Below are positions 1 to 7,502 of a stretch of DNA of 29,096 bases, piece after piece. Position 1 is the stretch's first letter. The number at the start of each line of letters is the position of its first letter. Below the pieces are notes generated by a model. That model was given only the letters and a program-made list of their open reading frames with translations. It searched no databases and was not told the DNA's origin. Source of the DNA: CAYMSA01 sp964392965 (lineage in GTDB: Bacteria; Actinomycetota; Coriobacteriia; Anaerosomatales; Anaerosomataceae); contig CAYMSA010000017.1 of assembly GCA_964392965.1 (NCBI GenBank), positions 1 to 29,096 of the forward strand. The letters are read 5' to 3'. Both the position numbers and the translations under genes were made by a program.

Positions 1-1100
1 AGGCGCTCCTGGAGCTTCTCGCGGTCGAAGTCGGAGTCGGAGTTCTCGATCTCGGTGCGGATCTGGTTGACGCGAGACTTGATCGCGTCCTCATCGCCCT
101 TGCCACCGATGATGGTGGTGTCGTCCTTGGTGATCTTGATCTTCTCGGCGCGACCGAGCATGTCGAGGGCCACGTTCTCGAGCTTGTGACCGAGTTCCTC
201 GCTCACGACCTGACCGCCGGTCACGATGGCGATGTCCTCGAGCATGCGCTTGCGGCGGTCGCCGAAGCCCGGCGCCTTGACGGCGACGGAGGTGAAGGTG
301 CCACGGAGCCTGTTGAGGATGAGCGTAGCGAGCGCCTCACCCTCCACGTCCTCGGCTATGATGAGGAGTGCGCGGCCGGCCTGCATGACCTTCTCGAGCA
401 CCGGGAGCAGGTCCTGGATGTTGCCGATCTTGCTGTTGCAGATGAGGACGAGCGGATCGTCGAGCACGGCCTCCATGCGATCGGGGTCGGTGATCATGTA
501 CGGCGAGATGTAGCCCTTGTCGAACTGCATACCTTCGACGGTCTCGATGTCGATGCCGAAGGTCTGGCTCTCCTCGACGGTGATGACGCCGTCCTTGCCC
601 ACGACGTCCATCGCCTCGGCGATCTTGTTGCCGATGGCCTCGTCGGCCGCCGAGATCGAACCGACGTGCGCGATCTCTTCCTTGTCCTCGATGTCCTTGG
701 CGTCGGCCTTGATGGTCTCGACGACGGTGTCGACGGCCTTCTCGATGCCGCGCTTGATGGCGAGCGGGTTGGCGCCGGCCGCGACGTTACGCAGGCCCTC
801 GCGCACGATGACCTGGGCGAGCAGCGTCGCGGTGGTGGTACCGTCACCGGCGACGTCGTTGGTCTTGGTGGCGACTTCCTTCACGAGCTGGGCACCCATG
901 TTCTCGATGGGATCCTCGAGCTCGATCTCACGGGCGATGGTGACACCATCGTTGGTGATCGTGGGGGCGCCGAACTTCTTGTCGAGCACGACGTAACGGC
1001 CACGGGGGCCGAGGGTCACCTTGACGGCGTTGGCGAGCTTGTTGACGCCGGCCTCGAGGCCGCGGCGGGCCTCTTCGTCGAACCTGATGTCTTTAGCCAT
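1..1100 (-). CDS. groEL: Chaperonin GroEL (60 kDa), 3' end outside window
   Basis: ATP-driven cytoplasmic chaperonin that folds proteins inside a double ring capped by GroES. About 366 codons are present, roughly two-thirds of the usual 540 residues, and the frame stays open to the window edge, so the C-terminal third is outside. The start at 1100 gives MAKDIRFDEEARRG, a typical GroEL N-terminus, with a good ribosome binding site (AAGGAGGG, 1112-1119). The ATP-binding motif GDGTTT lies at residues 85-90, and the apical domain follows with typical GroEL sequence. It lies 43 bases after groES with no visible promoter between, so the two are co-transcribed. The CIRCE element upstream of groES should control both. 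The identification is secure. Confidence 0.98.
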   Translation of the reverse strand, partial: MAKDIRFDEEARRGLEAGVNKLANAVKVTLGPRGRYVVLDKKFGAPTITNDGVTIAREIELEDPIENMGAQLVKEVATKTNDVAGDGTTTATLLAQVIVREGLRNVAAGANPLAIKRGIEKAVDTVVETIKADAKDIEDKEEIAHVGSISAADEAIGNKIAEAMDVVGKDGVITVEESQTFGIDIETVEGMQFDKGYISPYMITDPDRMEAVLDDPLVLICNSKIGNIQDLLPVLEKVMQAGRALLIIAEDVEGEALATLILNRLRGTFTSVAVKAPGFGDRRKRMLEDIAIVTGGQVVSEELGHKLENVALDMLGRAEKIKITKDDTTIIGGKGDEDAIKSRVNQIRTEIENSDSDFDREKLQER

Positions 1101-1143
1101 GTGTGTCTGTTCCCTCCTTCGGTGAGTGCGGTGCGTGTACTGA

Positions 1144-1434
1144 CTACTCGGCGATCGCGAGTATGTCGTTCTGCGACATGATGAAGTACTCCTCGCCGTC
1201 GATCTTCACCGACGTCTTGCCCCACTCCTTGTAGATGACCGTGTCGCCGATCTTCACGTCCATGGGCACGCGCTTCTCGCCGTCCTCGTCCCAACGACCG
1301 TCACCGACGGCCACGACCTCACCCTTGGTGGGCTTCTCCTTGGCGCTGTCGGGGATGACGAGCCCGCTCTTGGTCTGCTCTTGTGCCTTCGACGGCTTGA
1401 CGACCACGTTGTCGAACAGTGGCTTCAGGTTCAT
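1144..1434 (-). CDS. groES: Co-chaperonin GroES (10 kDa)
   Basis: Heptameric lid of the GroEL chamber. The product has 96 residues, the normal length. It begins MNLKPLFDNVVVKP and has the mobile-loop region around residues 18-35 (KAQEQTKSGLVIPDSAKEKP), then the conserved GEVVAVGDG segment and a C-terminal strand ending NDILAIAE. The ATG at 1434 is preceded by AGGAGGG (1441-1447) at a good distance. It is the first gene of a groES-groEL operon. A sigma-A-type promoter and a CIRCE operator lie 80-150 bases upstream, so heat-shock control by HrcA is expected; hrcA itself is not in this window. Confidence 0.98.
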   Translation of the reverse strand: MNLKPLFDNVVVKPSKAQEQTKSGLVIPDSAKEKPTKGEVVAVGDGRWDEDGEKRVPMDVKIGDTVIYKEWGKTSVKIDGEEYFIMSQNDILAIAE

Positions 1435-1517
1435 GCTCTACCCTCCTACTACGTCTGCGGTTCCGACCCGTATCGGGACAGGACGTGCGTGAACGCCGCG
1501 TCGCTTTCCCGATGCAC

Positions 1518-1544
1518 TTGGCACTCACGGCTTGCGAGTGCCAA
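1518..1544 (-). promoter_or_regulatory. CIRCE operator (HrcA binding site) of groES-groEL
   Basis: A perfect 9-bp inverted repeat with a 9-base spacer, TTGGCACTC-N9-GAGTGCCAA. The classical CIRCE consensus is TTAGCACTC-N9-GAGTGCTAA. Both arms differ from it at the third position (A to G on one arm, T to C on the other), so the symmetry is kept. It overlaps the predicted transcription start just downstream of the groES -10 box, the usual position for HrcA repression. That HrcA binds here is inferred from the family. Confidence 0.93.
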
Positions 1545-1553
1545 CACCCCCAG

Positions 1554-1583
1554 ATTCTACGACCATCCGGAGCCGGGGTGCAA
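1554..1583 (-). promoter_or_regulatory. groES-groEL promoter
   Basis: On the minus strand TTGCAC (1578-1583) is followed after 18 bases by TAGAAT (1554-1559), matching the vegetative sigma factor consensus at 4/6 and 5/6. Transcription would start near 1547, at the edge of the CIRCE element. The leader to the groES ATG is about 110 bases. Confidence 0.75.
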
Positions 1584-1665
1584 GTGGATGCGCAGGAAAT
1601 CTCACAAATCGACACTCAGATATTGGGAGCACACCGGTCCGCGGAAGATGCCACGCGTGCGACGG

Positions 1666-3177
1666 TCAGTCGCCGAGGCGCATCCCGGGCAGGGCATCGG
1701 CGCTCAAACCGAGGAACCTGCCTTCGGCGAGACGATGATGGGCCGCCGCCGCGATCATCGTGGCGTTGTCGGTACACAGCTCGAGCGGCGGCACCGACAG
1801 CCGCATTCCGCGGTCTGCGAGCGCACTCCCGAGCGCGGCCCTGAGCGAGGAGTTGGCGGCCACGCCACCCGCCATGACGACGGCGGAGACGCCACGCTCC
1901 TCGGCGGCGCGCACGGTCTTGGCCACCTGCACGTCCACGACGGCCGCTTGGAAGGAGGCCGCCACGTCCGGAACGCTCACCCCGTGGCCGGCGGCACGCT
2001 CCCGCTCCACATACTGGATGACGGCGGTCTTCAGGCCGGAGAGCGAGACGTCGAAGTCTCCACTGCGCATCATCGCCCGCGGGAAAGGTATCGCGGCCGG
2101 GTCGCCCTGGGCGGCCAGACGCGAGATGACCGGCCCGCCCGGATAGCCGAGGCCGAGCAGCTTCGCGACCTTGTCGAACGCCTCCCCTGCCGCATCGTCG
2201 AGCGTGCGCCCGAGCACCTCGTAGGAGCCCCAGTCCGGAACGTGCATGATGGCCGTGTGCCCGCCCGAGACGAGCAGCGCCACGAGCGGGGTCGAAAGCG
2301 ACGGGTCGTACAGGCGCGCTGCGTGGATGTGCCCCTCGAGATGATTGACACCGATGAGCGGCAGCCCCGTGCCGAACGCCACACCCTTCGCGTACGCGAG
2401 TCCCACGACGAGCGCGCCGACGAGACCGGGGCCCTGCGTGACCGCGATGGCGTCGAGATCGGCGAACGTCATCCCAGCGCGCTCGAGCGCGTCGGCCGCT
2501 ACGGCGACGATCGCCTCGGTATGCTTACGCGAGGCGATCTCCGGAACGACGCCGCCGAAGCGAGCGTGGAAGTCAATCTGGCTCGCCACGACCGACGAGA
2601 TCTCCTCGGCGCCACCCACGACGACAGATGCGGCGGTCTCGTCGCACGAGGTCTCGATTGCCAGGATGCGGTCACGGCCCCGGCGGGCCGCCTCGATGGC
2701 GCGAACCTGCGGTGCGAGCGGCCGCGACCAGAGCACGAGCGCGTCCTCCCCCGTCTCCGGGTAGTAACCGGGGCGCCTGCCGACTATGTCGAAGCCGCAC
2801 GACGCGTAGAGCGCGAGCGCGGGCCCATTGGAGGGGCGGACCTCGAGCGTCATGCGCGCGGCGCCCCGGGCGACGGACGCCGCCACCAAGTCCCAGAGCA
2901 GACGGCGCGCGATGCCGGCGCCGCGACGCGCGGGATGGACGGCGATGTCCATGAGATGCGCCTCATCGTCCACGAGCATGACACCGCCGAAGCCGAGCAC
3001 GTCGGCACCGTCGGCCGCCGGGGAGACGGCCGCCATCCAGATGCGGTCCGGACGGACGAGCTCCTGACGGAAGGAGTGCTCGCTCCAGGGTCTCGGGAAG
3101 CTCGCCTGCTCGATGGCGAGCACGGCCGGGAGATCCGCAACCGTCAGCGGCCGGATCGCGATGCGCGCGGAGGTCAT
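1666..3177 (-). CDS. tsaD: Fused RimI acetyltransferase - TsaD t6A37 threonylcarbamoyltransferase
   Basis: A two-domain protein of 503 residues. Residues 1-155 are a GNAT acetyltransferase of the RimI type, which acetylates the N-terminus of ribosomal protein S18. The acetyl-CoA loop RRGAGIARR is near 84-92 and the C-terminal region reads ALYASCGFDIVGRRPGYY. After a linker of about 15 residues, TsaD starts near 169 (RILAIETSCDETAASVV). It carries the metal-binding histidines in NHLEGHIHA (H279 and H283) and the nucleotide-binding motif VSGGHT. TsaD transfers threonylcarbamoyl to A37 of ANN-decoding tRNAs together with TsaB and TsaE. The ATG at 3177 overlaps the tsaB stop (ATGA). Such fusions are known in some Actinobacteria, and the frame is unbroken through the junction, so this is a real fusion. 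Confidence 0.96.
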   Translation of the reverse strand: MTSARIAIRPLTVADLPAVLAIEQASFPRPWSEHSFRQELVRPDRIWMAAVSPAADGADVLGFGGVMLVDDEAHLMDIAVHPARRGAGIARRLLWDLVAASVARGAARMTLEVRPSNGPALALYASCGFDIVGRRPGYYPETGEDALVLWSRPLAPQVRAIEAARRGRDRILAIETSCDETAASVVVGGAEEISSVVASQIDFHARFGGVVPEIASRKHTEAIVAVAADALERAGMTFADLDAIAVTQGPGLVGALVVGLAYAKGVAFGTGLPLIGVNHLEGHIHAARLYDPSLSTPLVALLVSGGHTAIMHVPDWGSYEVLGRTLDDAAGEAFDKVAKLLGLGYPGGPVISRLAAQGDPAAIPFPRAMMRSGDFDVSLSGLKTAVIQYVERERAAGHGVSVPDVAASFQAAVVDVQVAKTVRAAEERGVSAVVMAGGVAANSSLRAALGSALADRGMRLSVPPLELCTDNATMIAAAAHHRLAEGRFLGLSADALPGMRLGD

Positions 3178-4058
3178 CGGCGCTCCCCGAGTGGTCCGGC
3201 GACTCCGCCGGGCGTCGGCGCGTCGGCACGGCCGAGACGGAGGCGCTCGGCCTCTTCGGCATCCGCCAGGCGTGTGTAAACGGGCAGCAGCGCCGAAGGT
3301 GGTGCCGTCGCGTAGGCGGCGGCGCGGTCGAGCGATGCGATCGCAGCCAGTGACGCCGAGCCCGCCTCAGCCCACGCGGCGGCGATGATGGCCGGGCCGT
3401 CAGCGGCCCACAGCCGCTCGGGGGCGAAGGCCGCACGCACTCCCGATGCGGCCGAGATCGCCTCGAACGCCTCGCGGTGCTTGCGGAGCGCGTTGCCCGT
3501 GACGAGGAGCGGCCGATCGAGTGCACTCCACTCGGCGGCCACAGCGGCCGGCTTCGCCACGCGGTCGGGCGCGAGCCTCACCGTGTGCAGCACCCCATCG
3601 TCTCCCGTGCGCAGGCTGAAAAGCGCCGGATACACCTCGCCGCGCATGGCGTCTCCCAGTACGCCGAGGAAGACCGGGCCGCGGACCGCGTCGACGACGC
3701 CACGAAGCCCCGCTTCGCCTGTAGCGACGGCACGCGCCGCACGGTGCGCGACCGCGTCGAGCGTCCCGAAGCCTACGAGGGGGACTCCCAGGCCGTGGGC
3801 GATCCCTTTGGCGGTCGCTACGCCGATGCGGACGCCGGTGAACGAGCCCGGCCCACGGCCCACGGCCACCGCCACCAGCCCGGTCGACTCGAGTCCGGCT
3901 CCGGCGAGCAGCCGCTCGGCGACGGCAAGGACGACCGTGTTGGCCGCGCGCGGCGCGGGAAGGTCGGCCGCAGCGAGGACGGCGCCGGGCACATCCAGGT
4001 CACCGACCGCCAGGCCGAGGTGGTCCGAGGAGGTGTCGAACGCGAGGAACGGCCTCAC
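3174..4058 (-). CDS. tsaB: tRNA t6A37 biosynthesis protein TsaB
   Basis: An ASKHA-fold partner that binds TsaD and TsaE in the bacterial threonylcarbamoyl-transfer complex. The 294 residues begin RPFLAFDTSSDHLGLAVGD and contain the conserved GRGPGSFTGVRIG block near residues 67-79, the hallmark of TsaB. The GTG start at 4058 overlaps the tsaE stop (GTGA), and its stop overlaps the start of rimI-tsaD, so the three are probably translationally coupled. It is longer than E. coli TsaB (about 230). The extra length is a central insertion plus a glycine- and arginine-rich tail after LLPVYTRLADAEEAE. Confidence 0.95.
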   Translation of the reverse strand: MRPFLAFDTSSDHLGLAVGDLDVPGAVLAAADLPAPRAANTVVLAVAERLLAGAGLESTGLVAVAVGRGPGSFTGVRIGVATAKGIAHGLGVPLVGFGTLDAVAHRAARAVATGEAGLRGVVDAVRGPVFLGVLGDAMRGEVYPALFSLRTGDDGVLHTVRLAPDRVAKPAAVAAEWSALDRPLLVTGNALRKHREAFEAISAASGVRAAFAPERLWAADGPAIIAAAWAEAGSASLAAIASLDRAAAYATAPPSALLPVYTRLADAEEAERLRLGRADAPTPGGVAGPLGERR

Positions 4059-4588
4059 GCGAGCACGTCCTCAAGCGCGTCCAGCCAGGCGTGAGCGAGT
4101 GCGGCCCCCCTCGGACCGGAGGGCTCGAGGCGGATGCGGCGCGTGTCTTCACCGGTGCGCTCGATGGCCACGAGGAGATGGTCATCGGGCAGCGCATGCG
4201 GGAAGCGGTCTCCCCACTCGATCATCGAGACACCGTCGCCCTCGAGCGTCTCATAGAAGCCGATGTCCTCGAGCTCGTCTTCGCACTCGAGCCGGTAGAG
4301 GTCGAAGTGGTAGAGGGGCAGGCGGCCCGCATGGACCGCCAGCACGGTGAACGTCGGGCTCGTGATCGGGGCATCCACGCCGAGCCCGGCTCCGACGCCC
4401 TGGACGAGGTGCGTCTTGCCCGCGCCGAGGTCACCGGTGAGCGCCAACACATCGCCCGCCCGAAGGCGCGGAGCGAGGAGCGCCCCCGCCGAGACGGTTT
4501 CGGCCTCGGACGCCGTGTTGAACGTGAGCGTCCCGCTCCCGCGATCGTTCGTCGGCTGATGCACGTTCTCCGCGGCCCCGGTCGTCAT
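4055..4588 (-). CDS. tsaE: tRNA t6A37 biosynthesis ATPase TsaE
   Basis: A P-loop ATPase that drives the TsaBD cycle in t6A formation. The product is 177 residues. The Walker A motif GDLGAGKT is at residues 52-59, followed by the typical segment ITSPTF and a YHFDLYRL motif. The ATG at 4588 is chosen because it lies 11 bases after the stop of the glycosylase gene, with a G-rich ribosome binding site (GAGGGCGG) upstream, and because homology begins near residue 20. The open frame extends further upstream, but that part lies inside the glycosylase gene and is not protein-like. It is the first gene of the tsaE-tsaB-tsaD run. Confidence 0.95.
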   Translation of the reverse strand: MTTGAAENVHQPTNDRGSGTLTFNTASEAETVSAGALLAPRLRAGDVLALTGDLGAGKTHLVQGVGAGLGVDAPITSPTFTVLAVHAGRLPLYHFDLYRLECEDELEDIGFYETLEGDGVSMIEWGDRFPHALPDDHLLVAIERTGEDTRRIRLEPSGPRGAALAHAWLDALEDVLA

Positions 4589-4599
4589 CACGTCCGCCC

Positions 4600-5292
4600 T
4601 CAGAGAAGCGGGAGCTGGATAGGGGCATGCGCTTCCGTGGTGCCGTCTGCGGACCCGGCTGATGACTCCTCTGCCTGGCGGGCCGCCGGACGTGTCGCGT
4701 CCCCGGCCCCGTCCTCGTGGGCGCCGTGCATCCGGTCGAGCACCACGCGCAGGCGGCGGAAGTCCTCGAAGAGCACGTCGCGCTTCGTCCGGTCGTAGAG
4801 CGCTGCGGCAGGATGGAAGACCGGCACCACATCGCGTCCGTCGACGTGGAAGAGGCGTCCCCTGAGGGCGCTGATGGAGCGGTCGGTGCCGAGCACGTAC
4901 CGCGTTGCGAAGTTGCCGAGTGTAGCCACGACGACCGGGGCGATCAGTTCGAGCTGCCGCGCGAGGAACGGCGTGCAGGCCGCCATCTCCTCGGCAAGCG
5001 GATTGCGATTGCCCGGAGGTCGGCACTTGAGCACGTTCGCGATGTACACCTGCGACCGGGTAAGGCCGATGCTCGCGAGGAGCTCATCGAGGAGCACCCC
5101 CGCCGCACCGACGAACGGCTCACCCTTCAGGTCCTCGTTGCGACCTGGCGCCTCACCGACGAACACCAGGCGGGCATGCGGGTCGCCCGCGCCGAAGACG
5201 AGCTTCGTCCGCGTTTCGGCAAGCTGGCACCGATGGCAGTCGCCGATCTCGGCGCGCAGCTCCTCAAGCGTCGAGGCGTGCGTCAGAGCCAT
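4600..5292 (-). CDS. Family 4 (iron-sulfur) uracil-DNA glycosylase
   Basis: Removes uracil from DNA arising by cytosine deamination or misincorporation. The 230-residue protein has the family 4 signature: Fe-S cysteines C19 and C22 (CHRC), C90 (VLKCRPPGNRNP) and C106. Motif GEAPGRNED is at 46-54 and the active-site loop HPAAALY is nearer the C-terminus. The last 40 residues or so are a low-complexity Ala/Glu/Gly-rich tail. The ATG at 5292 overlaps the end of the nitroreductase gene by 10 bases, which suggests coupled translation. Members of this family are thermostable in thermophiles but are widespread in Actinobacteria, so no thermophily is implied. Confidence 0.95.
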   Translation of the reverse strand: MALTHASTLEELRAEIGDCHRCQLAETRTKLVFGAGDPHARLVFVGEAPGRNEDLKGEPFVGAAGVLLDELLASIGLTRSQVYIANVLKCRPPGNRNPLAEEMAACTPFLARQLELIAPVVVATLGNFATRYVLGTDRSISALRGRLFHVDGRDVVPVFHPAAALYDRTKRDVLFEDFRRLRVVLDRMHGAHEDGAGDATRPAARQAEESSAGSADGTTEAHAPIQLPLL

Positions 5293-5798
5293 GTCGTGAT
5301 CTCGGCGAGCGGGCGTCGCGCGGGCTTGCCGGCGGACTCGGCCGAGTAGCCGATGGGCAGGATGGCCACGGGGGTGACCGGAGAGGTCGCACCGATGGCG
5401 GCAGCAACGGCGCGGTCGTCGAAAGCGCCGACCCAGCACGAGGCGAGGCCCCGGTCCACGGCCGCGAGCAGGATGTTCTCCACGGCCGCCGCCGTGTCCT
5501 GGATAGAGTAGAGCATCTCGCCGCGATCGCCGTATCGCGCGGCACACGGCCTCGGATCGACGGCCACCACGATCACCACGGGAGCTGCAGCCGCCCAGCG
5601 TTGCGCGAGTGCCCCGGCCAGCCGCTCGCGAGCCGCCGCGGTACGCACCACGTAGAAGCGCCACGGCTGGATGTTGCCGGCCGAGGGTGCCGAGACGGCC
5701 GCCTCGAGCAGCGCCTGGATGTCCTCGTCGCTCACGGCACGCTTCGGGTTGAGATGCCGCACGCTCCGACGCTTGCTGATGACCTCACTGAACTCCAT
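5283..5798 (-). CDS. Nitroreductase family protein (FMN-dependent)
   Basis: A 171-residue nitroreductase-fold protein, probably an FMN-dependent NAD(P)H oxidoreductase; the substrate cannot be told from sequence. The N-terminus MEFSEVISKRRSVR carries the Arg-Ser-Arg FMN phosphate-binding motif. SAPSAGNIQPWRFYVV (residues 36-51) is the classical second motif, and AAVENILLAAVDRGLASCWVGAF is the central helix region. The start at 5798 is preceded by AAGGGG, and a TAGAAT-type promoter lies 70 bases upstream. It is followed by the uracil-DNA glycosylase gene with a 10-base overlap. It is somewhat shorter than typical dimeric nitroreductases (about 200) but looks complete. Confidence 0.92.
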   Translation of the reverse strand: MEFSEVISKRRSVRHLNPKRAVSDEDIQALLEAAVSAPSAGNIQPWRFYVVRTAAARERLAGALAQRWAAAAPVVIVVAVDPRPCAARYGDRGEMLYSIQDTAAAVENILLAAVDRGLASCWVGAFDDRAVAAAIGATSPVTPVAILPIGYSAESAGKPARRPLAEITTWL

Positions 5799-5867
5799 GG
5801 GACCCCTTCGGCTGTTCTCGGTCGACGAACCCGGTCCGCCCCCGGCACACGAGACAGACGCTCTGCC

Positions 5868-5876
5868 ATTCTAGCA
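5868..5876 (-). promoter_or_regulatory. Extended -10 promoter for the nitroreductase-UDG-tsaEBD genes
   Basis: The minus strand reads TGCTAGAAT between DUF554 and the nitroreductase gene. This is an extended -10 (TGn plus TAGAAT) about 70 bases before the start codon. No good -35 box is seen 16-18 bases upstream. The same nonamer occurs upstream of the DUF554 gene. Confidence 0.55.
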
Positions 5877-5926
5877 ATCGCGCGTATGCCGGACGAGCCA
5901 CCGCCGCGGCGCCGCGTGCGTGTGCG

Positions 5927-6736
5927 CTATCCGCCGAGGAGCGCCGCGATGATCGCCGCCACGAATACGCCGGGAAGCATGTTGCCGAGCGGCAGTCGCT
6001 TGATGCCGGCGAGGTCGAGGCCGACGGCGAATATGAGCGCGCCGCCCACCGCCTCGATGGCCGAGATCACATCCGGACCCACGGAGGCCCCCAGAAGCGC
6101 CGCGATGACCGCGATGCCGCCCTGCAGGACGCCGATGGGCAGCACCGAGAGCAGCACACCGCCGCCGAGCGCGGAGGCGAGCGCGATCGACGCGATGCCG
6201 TCAAGGAGCGCCTTCAGATAGAGCGTGTCGGGATTGCCGAGGCCGTCCTGGATGGAGCCGACGACCGTCATGGCGCCCACGCAGAAGATGAGCGTGGCCG
6301 TCACGAAGCCTTCGACGATCGTGCGACCCTTCGCCTGCGCGAGCTCCCCGCCACCTTCGACCGTACCGTCGAGCAGTTCGCCGGTCTCCGTCTCGGCCAC
6401 CGGGACGAACCACGGCAGACGCCGGGAGAGGCCCTCGAGCCACTGGCCGAACCGCTCGAGCCACTCCTCCACCTTGAGCGCCTCGCCGATGATGCCGCCG
6501 AGGACGAGCGAGATGACGAACACGAGCGTCGCGTATCTGCCGAGCGGCCCCTCGGCAGCACTGAGGTCCGCAAGGCCCGCGATGCCGCCGGCGATGCCGA
6601 TGAGCATGACGGCGAGACCGATGGTGCGAAACGTGGTCTCGCGCATGCGCTCGGGAATGAGCCGCCCGAAGAGCAGACCGACGATGGAGCCCACCGCGAC
6701 GGCGAGCATGTTGACGATGACACCGATGCCGGGCAT
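5927..6736 (-). CDS. DUF554 family integral membrane protein
   Basis: A 269-residue polytopic membrane protein of the DUF554 family (the YdfK-like group), whose transport or other function is unknown. The N-terminus MPGIGVIVNMLAVAVGSIVGLLFG is characteristic, with hydrophobic segments spread over the length (around seven). A hydrophilic loop around residues 110-150 includes LLDGTVEGGGELAQAKG, and a glycine-rich FCVGAMTVVGSIQDG segment follows. The frame is open back to a GTG at 6763. I chose the ATG at 6736 because GGAGG (6741-6745) precedes it and family similarity begins there. It has its own promoter-like sequence upstream and stands apart from the ATPase genes. Confidence 0.9.
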   Translation of the reverse strand: MPGIGVIVNMLAVAVGSIVGLLFGRLIPERMRETTFRTIGLAVMLIGIAGGIAGLADLSAAEGPLGRYATLVFVISLVLGGIIGEALKVEEWLERFGQWLEGLSRRLPWFVPVAETETGELLDGTVEGGGELAQAKGRTIVEGFVTATLIFCVGAMTVVGSIQDGLGNPDTLYLKALLDGIASIALASALGGGVLLSVLPIGVLQGGIAVIAALLGASVGPDVISAIEAVGGALIFAVGLDLAGIKRLPLGNMLPGVFVAAIIAALLGG

Positions 6737-6885
6737 GAGACCTCCGGGGGACGAGCCCCTCACGACGCAGGATGGCGCTTGAGCACGGAACGCGACCAGG
6801 AGACGAAGAGGGTGCCGGACGGTTCAGAGAAGCGCGGGCGGCACATCCGCGCTGCGTTCCGATACCCGTGGCGCGATGGTGCATC

Positions 6886-6894
6886 ATTCTAGCA
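6886..6894 (-). promoter_or_regulatory. Extended -10 promoter upstream of DUF554 gene
   Basis: The minus strand has TGCTAGAAT in the 235-base gap between the NYN gene and the DUF554 gene, giving a leader of about 140 bases. The -35 region is not convincing. The rest of that gap shows nothing else recognisable. Confidence 0.5.
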
Positions 6895-6971
6895 GGAACG
6901 CAGCCGCGCGCACCGCATGGACTCGGCGACCGCCTGACATCAGCGCCTTCGGGCCGCTACGCCCTACCGGG

Positions 6972-7496
6972 TCACAACTCCTCGTCGTCGAGCCACTCCC
7001 GTGCGAGCTCGGCGGTGATCTCCTCGGCCTCACGGCGCGTCAGACGCTCGCCTTCCCCGGCATCACGCCCGCTGCCCGCCCCCCGGCCCCCGCGCCCTCT
7101 CCTTTCGGCCGAAGGCGGGTCGCCCGAAAGGACTGCGGTGTCCCGGAAGCGGACGTGCCGCCCCACATCCTGGGCGATGCGCGCCCGCAATCGCATGTCG
7201 TCGGTCACGACGGTCACCTCGCCACGCGCACGCGCGGCGCGGCGCACGATCTCGGTATCCGCGTCGGGCGCGAAGGCGATACGCACCGGGCCCAGACGCT
7301 CAGTCGAGCGGCCGAGCGACTCGCGAGCATCGAAGACGCACACGATGTCCCCGGCACCGAGCAGCCGGCGACCGTGGGCGATGAGTTCGCGCACGAGTGC
7401 GTCGCGTTGGGCCTCCTTGGAGCCGCGGAAGCCTGCGCCGGGGCGCATCGTGACGTTGTATCCGTCGATGAGGAACAGCATGAGGAGATGGTACAC
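6972..7496 (-). CDS. NYN-domain (YacP/Rae1-like) putative ribonuclease
   Basis: A 174-residue protein with a PIN-like NYN fold of the YacP (DUF901) type. In Bacillus the related Rae1 is a ribosome-associated endoribonuclease. Candidate metal-binding aspartates are visible in LIDGYNV, VCVFDARES, APDADTEIV and VVTDDMRLR. The C-terminal region after residue 125 is low in complexity (ERRGRGGRGAGSGRD), followed by an acidic helix ending REWLDDEEL. The GTG start at 7496 has GGTGA nearby, formed by the end of the ATPase D gene. An ATG at 7481 would give MLFLIDGYN and is the alternative start. It follows the ATPase D gene after 6 bases, so it is probably transcribed with that operon. The RNA target is unknown. 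Confidence 0.87.
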   Translation of the reverse strand: MYHLLMLFLIDGYNVTMRPGAGFRGSKEAQRDALVRELIAHGRRLLGAGDIVCVFDARESLGRSTERLGPVRIAFAPDADTEIVRRAARARGEVTVVTDDMRLRARIAQDVGRHVRFRDTAVLSGDPPSAERRGRGGRGAGSGRDAGEGERLTRREAEEITAELAREWLDDEEL

Positions 7497-7502
7497 CGTC
7501 GC

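Noticed and set aside
1600..1665. Terminator after tsaD, before the groES promoter
   Set aside because: I looked for an inverted repeat followed by T residues in this stretch and found none convincing.
1381..3279. 632-codon open frame on the plus strand
   Set aside because: Antisense to groES and rimI-tsaD, both clear gene matches. Composition is Arg/His-rich as expected of a shadow frame in GC-rich DNA, and no domain is seen. Similar plus-strand frames at 7932-9215, 10242-11909, 13755-15161 and 16745-18229 are rejected on the same grounds.
4055..5026. Long 323-codon version of TsaE
   Set aside because: The extra N-terminal part lies inside the uracil-DNA glycosylase gene and reads like a shadow; TsaE homology begins after 4588.
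4600..5664. 354-codon version of the uracil-DNA glycosylase
   Set aside because: The extra part overlaps the nitroreductase gene and is Gly/Arg-rich with no family match. The normal start is at 5292.
5880..5926. GC-rich hairpin after the DUF554 gene
   Set aside because: CG repeats give some pairing, but the arms do not line up in a good stem, so it is not claimed as a terminator.
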